A stretch of DNA of 50,787 nucleotides from Minisyncoccota bacterium (GCA_018062305.1 JAGOSK010000004.1:1-50787), one strand, 5' to 3'. Numbered from the stretch's first letter, positions 40,488 through 49,047 are shown. Program-made: numbers and translations. The notes: a model not told the origin generated them from the sequence alone.

Positions 40488-41813
40488 ATGGACGAATTGA
40501 ATAAAATGAGTACAATACATACATCAGGTGCGTTCGCGCCACAAATCCTTATGTTCAACCAACTCATATCATCAATCAGCATATCTTCCCTACTTGGATC
40601 AGCACCACAATCAGTGTCAGCTGCGGCATATGCATTACAAAATATTACACTTCGAGAGGTTGCGGACATCGCTGTAGTTTCTATCGCACTCTATGTGGTG
40701 CTACTATTTATTAAACAAACAAAATCATATTTCCTCATCGGAGTATCGCTTTTACTAGTTCTCGTCAGTATCGTTTCTCAAAATCTCGACCTTGCACTCA
40801 CTCGCACTATTCTCCAGCCCCTCTCTACCCTTACTTTTATTATCATTGCTATTGTATTCCAAAGAGAGATCCGTCGTTTTTTCAAATGGATTGTTACTGG
40901 ACAGAGTCATATCTTTTCTTTCAGTTCAAAAAATCAAATCAGTAAAGGTGCATCAGGTGAACTTGCTGAAGCGCTTCTACATATGTCCGCACACAAGATT
41001 GGAGGTATTGTGGTTTTTACAGGCAAACAAGACATCGACGACATAGTCGAAGGAGGTCAGAGACTTGGTGGCGAGATTACCAAAGAAATTATCCTCAGTA
41101 TTTTTAATACCAATTCTGCAGGACATGATGGAGCGATTATTATTGAAACAGACTCAATAAAACAATTTGGCGTGCACTTACCTCTTGCACGTGAATATTC
41201 TGATTATAGAAAAGTTGGCACACGACATCGCGCATCTGCTGGTATTACCGAGGACACTGATGCTATTGCACTGACAGTTTCTGAAGAGCGTGGAACTATC
41301 ACAATATTCCGAGATGGAAAAGGAGAAATAATAAAAGATGAGGAAGAACTTCGTGACTTACTCAAAACATTGACTGGAGAAATTGAAGACGAAAAGACAA
41401 ACTTTTGGAAATATTTTTTCCTCAGTAATCTTGGTGCCAAAGGTGTAGCGGTTGGCATAACTCTACTCGTATGGCTTCTTCTTTTTGTACAATCTGGTAT
41501 CACTCGAAAAGAATATACTGTCCCTGTTTCTTTTCAGCTCATTCCTGCTAGCCTCGAACTGGATAGCACCTCTGGTGTAAAGGAAATAACCCTAACTCTC
41601 GAAGGAAAGACTCGGGATATCGCACTTGTTGATGGTTCAAAACTCGAAGCAAAGATTGACGCAAAAGATTTTACACCAGGACTCAGACGAATCGAAGTTA
41701 CTCGAGGTATGATAAATGTACCTTCTTTCGTAGAAGTACTTACTATTAGTCCAAAAAGTATCAGTGTGAATTTGTTGGAAAAGAGAGAGAAAATTACAGC
41801 TCCTGTTGAGTAG
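40488..41813 (+). CDS. cdaA: Diadenylate cyclase fused to a YbbR (CdaR-like) domain
   Basis: 441 residues. An N-terminal hydrophobic region with three membrane helices (about 55-130), a DisA_N cyclase domain (about 135-290) with catalytic D214-G-A216 and G244-T-R-H-R-A249, another membrane helix (about 318-335), then a YbbR-type beta domain (about 341-430) that would lie outside the cell. CdaA makes c-di-AMP from two ATP; in Bacillus the YbbR protein CdaR is a separate regulator encoded next to it. Here both are one protein. Start may be 40488 or the Met six codons later. The order helix-cyclase-helix-YbbR is consistent with a direct signal from outside. Confidence 0.9.
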   Translation: MDELNKMSTIHTSGAFAPQILMFNQLISSISISSLLGSAPQSVSAAAYALQNITLREVADIAVVSIALYVVLLFIKQTKSYFLIGVSLLLVLVSIVSQNLDLALTRTILQPLSTLTFIIIAIVFQREIRRFFKWIVTGQSHIFSFSSKNQISKGASGELAEALLHMSAHKIGGIVVFTGKQDIDDIVEGGQRLGGEITKEIILSIFNTNSAGHDGAIIIETDSIKQFGVHLPLAREYSDYRKVGTRHRASAGITEDTDAIALTVSEERGTITIFRDGKGEIIKDEEELRDLLKTLTGEIEDEKTNFWKYFFLSNLGAKGVAVGITLLVWLLLFVQSGITRKEYTVPVSFQLIPASLELDSTSGVKEITLTLEGKTRDIALVDGSKLEAKIDAKDFTPGLRRIEVTRGMINVPSFVEVLTISPKSISVNLLEKREKITAPVE

Positions 41814-41844
41814 AAAGAATAAAAAAATAAATAGACCGAAATTC

Positions 41845-41880
41845 AAAATGCTTACCATCACTGGTAAGCATTTTATTTTA
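41845..41880. terminator. Bidirectional terminator between cdaA and the Cys-rich protein gene
   Basis: Perfect 12-bp stem AAAATGCTTACC (41845-41856) with its complement (41863-41874), 6-nt loop, T-rich on both sides. Confidence 0.9.
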
Positions 41881-41900
41881 GAATCTTTTGCTAAGAGTAC

Positions 41901-42419
41901 TTATTTAATAGTACAAACTTGTACACATTGCATTGTGCAAACCTGAGCATTCGGGTCGTTTCGGCAAGCAGATGCACATTCAGCAAAATCTCCACCGATA
42001 GACTCACATGTATTTTTATTTACACCTAGACATTCTCGTACTTTTTCAGACCACTGTCCGCCTTTTGAGTTACAAAGATTTTGAGCCATAGGATCTGAGA
42101 GTCTAATAGGAGTTGACGGCTTAGTAATTGTTGTGGCAGTTGTCGATGTTGAAATTTTTGAGGCGTGTACGCATGAGCCGATTTTTACATCCCATACAAA
42201 GTTAGCACTTGTGATACAACCATTTGCGTCTCTAGTCTGACCGTCGTTGATCTGTGAACCTGTCGCTGGAGTCGCGTCAGAAACTGTTGATGATGCTAAT
42301 CCATTTGCATTATCCACCAACTCTGCAGAATTTTTTGATTTTGTAGCCATCCAAATGCCTGTGATAATAAGGGCAAGAGCAACTACTCCAATAATTGTAT
42401 TTTTTGTATATGTATTCAT
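41901..42419 (-). CDS. Membrane-anchored cysteine-rich exported protein
   Basis: 172 residues. One N-terminal membrane segment (about 8-25), a Thr/Ser-rich linker, then a region with ten cysteines in regular spacing (for example LCNSKGGQWSEKVRECLG and CESIGGDFAECASAC, then VCTMQCVQVC). Even cysteine number suggests disulfides outside the membrane. No known family; the CxxxGGxW pattern resembles small disulfide-rich modules of bacterial surface proteins. Its promoter predicts leaderless transcription. Confidence 0.75.
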   Translation of the reverse strand: MNTYTKNTIIGVVALALIITGIWMATKSKNSAELVDNANGLASSTVSDATPATGSQINDGQTRDANGCITSANFVWDVKIGSCVHASKISTSTTATTITKPSTPIRLSDPMAQNLCNSKGGQWSEKVRECLGVNKNTCESIGGDFAECASACRNDPNAQVCTMQCVQVCTIK

Positions 42420-42428
42420 AGTGGGTCA

Positions 42429-42457
42429 ATTATAGTATTTTGCCACTTATTTAGCAA
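42429..42457 (-). promoter_or_regulatory. Promoter giving a leaderless transcript (Cys-rich protein)
   Basis: -35 TTGCTA (42452-42457), 17-bp spacer, -10 TATAAT (42429-42434), 9 nt to the ATG at 42419. Confidence 0.75.
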
Positions 42458-42503
42458 AATCTAGTAAATTTAGTGAAATCAAACACCATGCTCGTGACAC
42501 GGG

Positions 42504-43607
42504 CTAGCAAAATAAAGTCTCCCGCACCACCCGAGCCACCTCTTCTATGGCTTCAGGTAAGGGTTTCTTTATGGTCGCGCCGGCTGCCGATTTGTGTCCT
42601 CCACCACCAAGTGCTAATGCCACTTTTGAGACATCAAACTCTACCTGATCGCGTGTTCTAAAACTGCATTTTACTTCTCCAGGATTTACTTCAATCATCA
42701 TTGCCGTAACATTCCAGCCAACAACTGCCTTTATCATATGACTTACAATATTTCCGTTCCAATAATCCTCTAGAGTTAGACCGAGTCTCTGAATATCATT
42801 ATACGAAACATAGCTAATAACAAAAGATCCTTTTTTACTTTCAGGATTTGTATCAATTGAGTTAAAGATTTTCTTTTGGGTCAATGCGAGCCCCATAAAA
42901 TCTACTGAATTTTTTGAAGCACTGTTTTCAAGTACTTCTATAACTTTTAGTAAATTTGAATTATATGAATACATCACACCAGCCATATAAAATGAATGGT
43001 CTGTAATTCGATCATATCTGAATCCTCCTCCGTCTGTGAAAAGGCCGACATATAGATTCGTTGCAATTTCTTTTGAAAATGAGATGTTCCATTCTTGGTA
43101 TAAATCAAAAAGTATCTCCGTCGTCGATATATATTGATTCACCACAAGGTTAATATCTCCATAGCCTTCATTCGTCGCATGATGATCAATGACAATGGTT
43201 TTCAGATTTGGGTTTGAGACTGGAGGAAAGACGACATCACCTTTTCTTGAAATCATACTTGGTGATCCACTATCAAGAATAATAAACGTATCAAATTGTG
43301 TTAAATCAGTTTCGAAATAGTTTCGAGGAAGAATTTCTGGCGCGCCAGGAAAATGCATAAAAGCTTCAGGAATTTTTGAATCTCCGGCAATGATGGTAAC
43401 TTTTTTTCCAAGAGTTTCGAGTGCAAACTTTGTTGCCAATGTAGAGCCTAGACTATCTGGATCTGGTGAAGGGTGGCAGTGCATGAGGATGGACTTTGTA
43501 CCATCAGCCTGTAAGTGATCAAAAATCTGTTTAGCGATTTGCTTTTGGTCTGGAGTTAGTATGTTTGTACGGACTGGATTAGATTGTGTGGTATTGGGAT
43601 TATTCAT
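42504..43607 (-). CDS. DHH/DHHA1 phosphoesterase (NrnA-like)
   Basis: 367 residues from MNNPNTTQSN. The DHH domain shows MHCHPSPDPDSLGS (about 42-55), ILDSGSP and TIVIDHHATN; the DHHA1 domain ends GGGGHKSAAG. These motifs fit NrnA-type nano-RNA or pApA phosphodiesterases. Such enzymes complete c-di-AMP breakdown, which fits the nearby diadenylate cyclase 2 kb away, but nano-RNA degradation is equally possible. No PAS or GGDEF domain, so it is not GdpP. The nearest start is fixed by the first Met before the conserved ILTPDQKQIAK region. Confidence 0.87.
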   Translation of the reverse strand: MNNPNTTQSNPVRTNILTPDQKQIAKQIFDHLQADGTKSILMHCHPSPDPDSLGSTLATKFALETLGKKVTIIAGDSKIPEAFMHFPGAPEILPRNYFETDLTQFDTFIILDSGSPSMISRKGDVVFPPVSNPNLKTIVIDHHATNEGYGDINLVVNQYISTTEILFDLYQEWNISFSKEIATNLYVGLFTDGGGFRYDRITDHSFYMAGVMYSYNSNLLKVIEVLENSASKNSVDFMGLALTQKKIFNSIDTNPESKKGSFVISYVSYNDIQRLGLTLEDYWNGNIVSHMIKAVVGWNVTAMMIEVNPGEVKCSFRTRDQVEFDVSKVALALGGGGHKSAAGATIKKPLPEAIEEVARVVRETLFC

Positions 43608-43640
43608 AAGTGTCACCTATTTTAGCATACAATTTAGACC

Positions 43641-43669
43641 TAGACTCTGATTCATATTTGATGTATAAA
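43641..43669 (+). promoter_or_regulatory. Candidate promoter of the 220-residue orphan gene
   Basis: TAGACT (43641-43646), 17-bp spacer, TATAAA (43664-43669). The leader contains CAGTAAAC and an AACCAACAAACCAACA stretch before AGGGGG (43720-43725), a Shine-Dalgarno-like site 9-10 nt before the ATG. Confidence 0.5.
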
Positions 43670-43735
43670 ATGAGGGTTCTTTGTCAGTAAACAAGGTGTA
43701 ACAAAAACCAACAAACCAACAGGGGGATATACGTT

Positions 43736-44398
43736 ATGATCACGGAGATTATGAACGGAAAGATTATGAATAAAAAGGGCCTTAGAGACTGTAGACCTAC
43801 CGTCGCAGAATATTTGGCCGCGGTTCATCGAGATGTCTGGAAAACCAGTGAGGAAATCTTCACTGGTGTATCCAGGAGAACAACTATTCGTGTCGCGCAT
43901 AGTGCAGCCGACAAGAAGATGTGCATCTCTGTGCGAGATAGTCAAAGTCGATCAGAGGATCAAATGAGTCTCTGTTTTATTGACAGTCCTGTCATTGATG
44001 GACGAGCGATGATTTTGGGATATTTCATCGACTCAAATTCCGGAAATTGGTGTGGACATTGGGATCTCGAAACCAAGAGATTTATTCTCACAAAAGCATC
44101 GAGTTTTCATTCTTCAGTCCCTACTGAAGCTGAGTGTGAGGTGTTGGTGTTTAACCCCGACAGTCTCAGAGACGACCAAAGTAGCAAGCAGGTGCCTCCT
44201 ACACGGAAATGCGGACCGATCTTCCTTGACCAGGTGGAAAAGTCCCCTATTCGCTATATCCACAATGGAGTCGTGAATGATACTGCTGGTGTCGAGTTTT
44301 CCATCGCACGACTTGTGATGCATCCTGCATTCAATGTTCCCGTGTGGGTGTCCGATGACAACCCTGATCCCGTCGCTAAATGGAAAGGACGGGCGTAG
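43736..44398 (+). CDS. Orphan protein, unknown function
   Basis: 220 residues. Soluble and globular in appearance (PTVAEYLAAVHRDVWKTSEEIF, RTTIRVAHSAADKKMCISVRD, CFIDSPVIDGRAMILGYFIDS), no signal peptide, membrane segment or recognised catalytic motif. It is one of few genes here with a Shine-Dalgarno-like site (AGGGGG). Its base composition is richer in G+C than neighbours, and it has its own promoter candidate and terminator. I do not recognise it. Confidence 0.65.
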   Translation: MITEIMNGKIMNKKGLRDCRPTVAEYLAAVHRDVWKTSEEIFTGVSRRTTIRVAHSAADKKMCISVRDSQSRSEDQMSLCFIDSPVIDGRAMILGYFIDSNSGNWCGHWDLETKRFILTKASSFHSSVPTEAECEVLVFNPDSLRDDQSSKQVPPTRKCGPIFLDQVEKSPIRYIHNGVVNDTAGVEFSIARLVMHPAFNVPVWVSDDNPDPVAKWKGRA

Positions 44399-44420
44399 TC
44401 ACGAGACTCCTTCAACCAAG

Positions 44421-44463
44421 CCACTTACATAGTAATCCACAGGGATTCGTGTAAGTGGTTTTT
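44421..44463 (+). terminator. Terminator of the 220-residue orphan gene
   Basis: CCACTTACA (44421-44429) pairs with TGTAAGTGG (44450-44458); an inner hairpin AATCC-ACA-GGGATT (44434-44447) sits in the loop. Followed by TTTTTC. Confidence 0.85.
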
Positions 44464-44470
44464 CATATTT

Positions 44471-45364
44471 TTAATATTCTATAATAATCGGAAACGAGAT
44501 TGAGGCGTCATGTTCAGGTAAACCAGATGGATTGTCTTTGTGAAGAACGAGTGTCGCGGGACCGATATAGCTTTGTGGGATTTTTATATCAGATTTAAAA
44601 TTCACAAAGTTAGTGGTCATCCAATTCTCGCCGTTTCGTGGTTGCGCAATACTTATCGCGAGAGACTTTCCATTTTTATCTAGTACTTCTATAGGAAATG
44701 AAGCTTCAAAAAACCAATTTCCTCGAGCTTTACCAATTACACTAAAATCTTTTCCAACAACCGCACCTGGAAATGGTAGTTCGACTTGTATGAGATCTGC
44801 TGTTGCGTTTGTGTAGGTAATATATTCAGTGCCAGTATTTCCACCACCACCATTGCCGACAGCAACACTTTTCAAGTCAGCTTTTATAAAAGGAGTTGAA
44901 AAAGCTTTACACCAAACCCACACACTGTCGTACTGATTCAAATCCAGATTGGCTGGGATTTCATAATTTTGAGCTCCAATATTTCCTTTTAGTTTGGAAA
45001 TCTCACTCCCCTTCACGTACTGACCATTTTTACCAAAGCCAACATATAGATCAGGACCGTTATTTACCTGAAATCCATCTTCAAATCTTAGGAAAAATCT
45101 CTCACGCCCGTGTTCTTCCTTGTCAGCACCCGCAAATTGGTAAACAGACACGGTACCCGTGCCATTGTGGATTTTATCGAAACCAACAAAAGTGCCACTC
45201 ATGGTGATGAGACTTTCAGTAGAAATATTTGAACCTTCAACTTTTTTCATCACTGCTGGGGGTAGAGGCTCTGCAACCATTACGTCAGTAAAAAATGGAA
45301 TGACGAGCCAGTAGCCTGTTGTTACAACCGCAACCCCGATGATTAGTATGATAATTTTTTTCAT
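44471..45364 (-). CDS. Exported protein with DM13 and Gmad2-like domains
   Basis: 297 residues from MKKIIILII. Signal anchor (about 3-22), a DM13 domain (about 55-165, GTFVGFDKIHNGTGTVSVYQFAG, FEDGFQVNNGPDLYVGFG, VWCKAF) and a C-terminal beta domain (about 185-297, with VELPFPGAVVGKDFSVIGKARGNWFFEASFPIEV) like the Gmad2 domain of spore-germination-related proteins. DM13 is thought to have redox or electron-transfer roles, with a conserved Cys, here in WCKAF. The stop of the TspO gene overlaps this ATG (ATGA), so the two are coupled. Confidence 0.88.
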   Translation of the reverse strand: MKKIIILIIGVAVVTTGYWLVIPFFTDVMVAEPLPPAVMKKVEGSNISTESLITMSGTFVGFDKIHNGTGTVSVYQFAGADKEEHGRERFFLRFEDGFQVNNGPDLYVGFGKNGQYVKGSEISKLKGNIGAQNYEIPANLDLNQYDSVWVWCKAFSTPFIKADLKSVAVGNGGGGNTGTEYITYTNATADLIQVELPFPGAVVGKDFSVIGKARGNWFFEASFPIEVLDKNGKSLAISIAQPRNGENWMTTNFVNFKSDIKIPQSYIGPATLVLHKDNPSGLPEHDASISFPIIIEY

Positions 45365-45765
45365 ATGTTTAGAATTGTAATCGTAATTTGCAAAACAGTC
45401 GCAAAAGAAACCCAAACAAGATATGGAATATTTACAAGCGTCACCCACCGCATATTTTTGTATTTCCAAATAGCAGTCATAAACCAAATGAGGGTTGCAA
45501 GTATGAGTAAAATATCGAATGATGCCAAAAGATTATTTTTGAGTCCAAATTGGAGGGGTGTAAAAAGTCCGTTGAATATCAAGTTCAGTACAAAAGGCCA
45601 CGCGAGTTTTGAGGGTAGTTCTTTTTTGAAAATTTTATAAAATACTGTTCCAAAAGAAACTGCTATAATTGTGTATAACGTAGACCACACAGGACCAAAT
45701 AACCAACTAGGAGGCGCCCAGGTCGGTCTTATAAGAGTTGAGTACCAGTTGTATGCATTGTTCAT
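45361..45765 (-). CDS. TspO/MBR family membrane protein
   Basis: 134 residues, five membrane helices. Family signatures WYSTLIRPTWAPPSWLFGPVWSTLY and NLIFNGLFTPLQFGL are clear. TspO binds porphyrins and other ligands and is linked to oxidative stress. First gene of an operon with the DM13 protein, overlapping by 4 nt. TATACT ends 7 nt before the ATG. Confidence 0.92.
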   Translation of the reverse strand: MNNAYNWYSTLIRPTWAPPSWLFGPVWSTLYTIIAVSFGTVFYKIFKKELPSKLAWPFVLNLIFNGLFTPLQFGLKNNLLASFDILLILATLIWFMTAIWKYKNMRWVTLVNIPYLVWVSFATVLQITITILNI

Positions 45766-45850
45766 ACATACAAGTATACATCAAACTACTAGAGATTAGG
45801 TGACTATTGTGACAACCTACTCAGACTACCAATGCGCCCACGCACAGGTA

Positions 45851-46621
45851 CTACTTCTGAATAATATTCTTCACAAACCCTGAAAATGACTGAAGTGTTT
45901 CAAGAGGTACAGTAAACACTACTGTATTTGATGCGTCAGAAGAAATATCGTTGATAGACTGTAGAGTTCGTAGATGGAGTGCTCCAGGAACTGCTGAAAG
46001 TGTCGCAGCAGCTTGTGCCATGTTTTGTGATGCAGCGAGCTCTCCCTCTGAAGTAATAATCACCGCACGCTTTTCTCGTTCAGCTTCAGCTTGCTTTGCA
46101 ATAGTTCGCTCCATATTTTCTGGAAGCTTCACATCTTTGAGTTCTACACTTGAAACATCAAGTCCCCATGCCGTAGATACTTCTTCAACGAGTTGCTCAA
46201 TACGATTTGCAACATGTTCACGACTTGCAAGAAGCTCATCAAGAGTTACCTCACCCACCACATTTCGCATCGTCGTCTGAGCATATTGCATCACTGCATG
46301 TTGGAAGTCTTCGATTTCAAGAATAGCTTTTTCAGCCGCTACTACTTTGTAGTAAATAACAGCATTTACATTAACAGGCACGTTATCTTTTGTAATAGCA
46401 TTTTGATCAGGCACATCTACCGCTTTTGTTCGAAGGTCAATCTTTTGATATGTCTGGATAATTGGCCACACAAGTCTCCATCCTGGCTCCATAACTTTGT
46501 GGAATTTTCCGAACATAAACTTCACACCTCGTTCGTACTGATTGATTTGGCGAATAGACGTGATAGTGATAAAAGCCGCACCGGCGATTATGAAAAATAA
46601 GATTGGTAGGATGATAATCAT
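45851..46621 (-). CDS. SPFH/band-7 membrane protein (slipin/stomatin-like)
   Basis: 256 residues. One N-terminal membrane segment (about 1-24), then an SPFH domain (about 25-190; SIRQINQYERGVKFMFGKF, VDVPDQNAITKDNVPVNVNAVIYYKV, AQTTMRNVVGEVTLDELLASRE), then a helical region (EAEREKRAVIITSEGE) and the C-terminal part. Slipins assemble membrane cages and organise membrane domains. No NfeD partner gene lies beside it. It starts 20 nt after the ProRS stop, on the same strand. Confidence 0.92.
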   Translation of the reverse strand: MIIILPILFFIIAGAAFITITSIRQINQYERGVKFMFGKFHKVMEPGWRLVWPIIQTYQKIDLRTKAVDVPDQNAITKDNVPVNVNAVIYYKVVAAEKAILEIEDFQHAVMQYAQTTMRNVVGEVTLDELLASREHVANRIEQLVEEVSTAWGLDVSSVELKDVKLPENMERTIAKQAEAEREKRAVIITSEGELAASQNMAQAAATLSAVPGALHLRTLQSINDISSDASNTVVFTVPLETLQSFSGFVKNIIQK

Positions 46622-46641
46622 GGGATTTAGTTTAATTATAA

Positions 46642-48108
46642 TTAGTAAGCCTTCGCAAAAAGCACTCGTCTTGCTGATGGTTTACCAGATTTGATACACA
46701 CTCCTTCCCCTGCCTCGAACTCAAACGGCATACATCGAATAGTCGCACCTGTCTCTTCCTTTATCTGTGCTTCTACATCTGCATCGCCTGACCAGTGAGC
46801 ATTCACAAAGTTTCCAGCTTCGATTTCTTTTGCGAAATCGTCCCAAGAGTCAACAGTTCGAGTTTTAGCTTTTTGGTATTCAAGGGCTTTCGCAAAAAGA
46901 TTCTGCTGAATTTCAGCAAGGAGCTTCTCAACTGATGGTGCAAGATCTACGAGTGCGATCTTACTCTTTTCGCCAGTATCTCGTCGCACAAGCATAGCGC
47001 CATCATTTGCAATATCTTTTGGACCGAGCTCAATTCGAACTGGCACACCTTTCTTTTCCCATTCAAAATATTTTTCTCCAGGTCGTAAGTCTCGTGCGTC
47101 AACTTTTGATTTGATTCCAGCTTTTTTGAGTGTAGCGTTTAGCTCTTCAGCTTTTGCAACAATCATATCTTTCTGATCTGCAGATGGAACAATAGTTGTA
47201 ATGATAGTTTGAATAGAAGCAATCTTTGGTGGCATTACTAAACCTTTGTCGTCACTATGTGCCATGATGAGCCCACCGATAGTACGAGTACTGAGCCCCC
47301 AACTTGTTTGCCATCCATACTGCATTGTATTTTCTCTATCCAAAAACTTTACATCAAATGCTTTGGCGAAGTTTTGTCCAAGGTTGTGTGAAGTTGCATA
47401 CTGCAACGCTTTTCCATCTTGCATCATTGCTTCTACTGTGTAGGTTTTAAGTGCACCAGCGAATTTTTCTGATTCAGATTTTTGACCAGGGATAACAGGA
47501 ATGGCCATATAGTTTTCAGCAAAATCTTTGTACACTTCGAGCATTTGTCGAGCACGTGCATCTGCTTGGTCCTCTGTTTCATGCACAGTGTGACCTTCTT
47601 GCCATAGGAACTCTGTTGTTCGCAAAAAGAGTCGTGTTCGCATTTCCCATCGCACAACGTTTGCCCACTGGTTTATAACAAGTGGAAGATCACGGTATGA
47701 ACGAATCCATTTTGAAAACGCATCATACATAATAGTCTCTGATGTAGGTCGAACAACAATCGGTTCATCGAGTTTCTTTCCACCAGCATGGGTTACTACT
47801 GCAATTTCAGGTGCAAAGCCTTCTACATGACTCGCCTCTTTTGTAAGAAACTTTTCAGGAATAAACATTGGAAAGTATGCATTCTGAACATCAGATTCTG
47901 CAAATTTTGCATCAAGAATTTTCTGAGTAGCTTCCCAGATAGCGTACCCGTATGGCTTGATAATCATCGTACCTTTTACTGGACCGTAGTCGGCGAGATC
48001 AGCTGCATCAATAACATCAAGATACCACTGTGAATAATCTTCAGCTCGAGGAGTGATTTTCTTTTCTACTGGTTTATCAGTTCGGGCTTCGTCGGGTGTG
48101 TTTGACAT
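46642..48108 (-). CDS. proS: Prolyl-tRNA synthetase, archaeal/eukaryotic-like type
   Basis: 488 residues. Begins with RAEDYSQWYLDVIDAADLADYGPVKGTMIIKPYGYAIWE, diagnostic of the shorter archaeal/eukaryotic-type ProRS without the bacterial editing insert. Motif 2 RWEMRTRLFLRTTEFLWQEGHT, an anticodon-binding domain (IIVP..AKAEELNATLKKAGI) and the C-terminal domain ending ARRVLFAKAY are present. It charges tRNA-Pro. This type also occurs in Mycoplasma, Deinococcus and others. Start at 48108 follows TATACT by 11 nt. Upstream of slipin in an operon. Confidence 0.95.
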   Translation of the reverse strand: MSNTPDEARTDKPVEKKITPRAEDYSQWYLDVIDAADLADYGPVKGTMIIKPYGYAIWEATQKILDAKFAESDVQNAYFPMFIPEKFLTKEASHVEGFAPEIAVVTHAGGKKLDEPIVVRPTSETIMYDAFSKWIRSYRDLPLVINQWANVVRWEMRTRLFLRTTEFLWQEGHTVHETEDQADARARQMLEVYKDFAENYMAIPVIPGQKSESEKFAGALKTYTVEAMMQDGKALQYATSHNLGQNFAKAFDVKFLDRENTMQYGWQTSWGLSTRTIGGLIMAHSDDKGLVMPPKIASIQTIITTIVPSADQKDMIVAKAEELNATLKKAGIKSKVDARDLRPGEKYFEWEKKGVPVRIELGPKDIANDGAMLVRRDTGEKSKIALVDLAPSVEKLLAEIQQNLFAKALEYQKAKTRTVDSWDDFAKEIEAGNFVNAHWSGDADVEAQIKEETGATIRCMPFEFEAGEGVCIKSGKPSARRVLFAKAY

Positions 48109-48181
48109 AGAGACATAATAGTATAAAACAGGGTTTTTCTCAATTGAGGCAAGCCAAGTGCAGAACGCATTTCTTCAATGA

Positions 48182-48210
48182 TTGACATGTCTATAGATAT
48201 ATGTTATATA
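48182..48210 (+). promoter_or_regulatory. Promoter of the 232-residue orphan gene
   Basis: TTGACA (48182-48187), 17-bp spacer, TATATA (48205-48210). Leader of about 55 nt. Confidence 0.65.
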
Positions 48211-48271
48211 TCCTCTAGTTCCTTATACCTGTCAATCGTAGCTTTCAGTATATTTCGTCAAACTAACTCTC

Positions 48272-48970
48272 ATGATGAAGTACTTTGAAAGCTACGATTG
48301 CACAAACACATATACGCAATTGAGCACAGACAACGAAACCCACGACTATACAGACACCCTACTCATGAAAGCAGACGATCTCATCAAATTGATGTTTAAT
48401 GGCAAACCAGCCCAACATGAACCGACAAAGAAAAAGGACTCCAAAGACCACCCCTTGGGCCAGCTCAGTGAACAGATGAAGCAGTTCTGGGCTTCAATCA
48501 GGGAACTTGAAGGACCTCTCACGGAAGCTCTCCAGGCTTTCTCAGATCGCCTGAGCGTCTTTAATACCGAAGTCAGACAACTCGGCGACGGGATGGGACC
48601 CCAAGTGCTTGAAGAGCACAACACCGTAATTCGCGGGTTGCTCGACAAAGTGATCGAGTTGGCAAAGCCTTATACCATTCTGCACTCTTTTTTCTTCAGT
48701 GATTTGATTCACGGAGAATACAGCGCTGCAGCACAGGAACAAGGCAAATGCGTCATCGGCATCCGCGAAGGTTTTGAAGTGGTCTGTCGAGAACTCGACA
48801 ACCGCGGCGACACCGATTCAGTGATTGATCCCTACAAGGACGAACTCGCTCGATTCAGCGGCTGCAATTGCGGACAAACGAAGGCGCATCACATCGCCAT
48901 CCTTGTCCCAGTCCGCCCCAAAGCTGATGGTGTCGAAGCACCACCAGACGCTGGACCGCCTGCTGCCTGA
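48272..48970 (+). CDS. Orphan protein, unknown function
   Basis: 232 residues from MMKYFESYD. Mostly helical and soluble (LGQLSEQMKQFWASIRELEGPLTEALQAFSDRL; NTVIRGLLDKVIELAKPY), with a C-terminal FSGCNCGQTKAHHIAIL segment whose two Cys and two His could bind metal, then a Pro/Ala-rich tail. No signal peptide or membrane segment. Strong promoter, strong terminator, base composition richer in G+C than neighbours. No family recognised. Start could be either of the two adjacent Met codons. Confidence 0.65.
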   Translation: MMKYFESYDCTNTYTQLSTDNETHDYTDTLLMKADDLIKLMFNGKPAQHEPTKKKDSKDHPLGQLSEQMKQFWASIRELEGPLTEALQAFSDRLSVFNTEVRQLGDGMGPQVLEEHNTVIRGLLDKVIELAKPYTILHSFFFSDLIHGEYSAAAQEQGKCVIGIREGFEVVCRELDNRGDTDSVIDPYKDELARFSGCNCGQTKAHHIAILVPVRPKADGVEAPPDAGPPAA

Positions 48971-49002
48971 TCGACTCACCATCTCAATTGCAAAGACACA
49001 CT

Positions 49003-49034
49003 GCCGTCAGCCCTTTGGGTTGGCGGCGGTTTTT
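49003..49034 (+). terminator. Terminator of the 232-residue orphan gene
   Basis: GCCGTCAGCCC (49003-49013) pairs with GGGTTGGCGGC (49017-49027) with wobble pairs, then GGTTTTT. Confidence 0.85.
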
Positions 49035-49047
49035 GCATTATTAAATT

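Noticed and set aside
45361-48970. UGA recoding, as in some CPR lineages (Gracilibacteria, Absconditabacteria)
   Set aside because: TGA ends several well-defined genes (TspO at 45361, the 57-residue gene at 23604, the orphan at 48970) and no conserved protein is broken by in-frame TGA.
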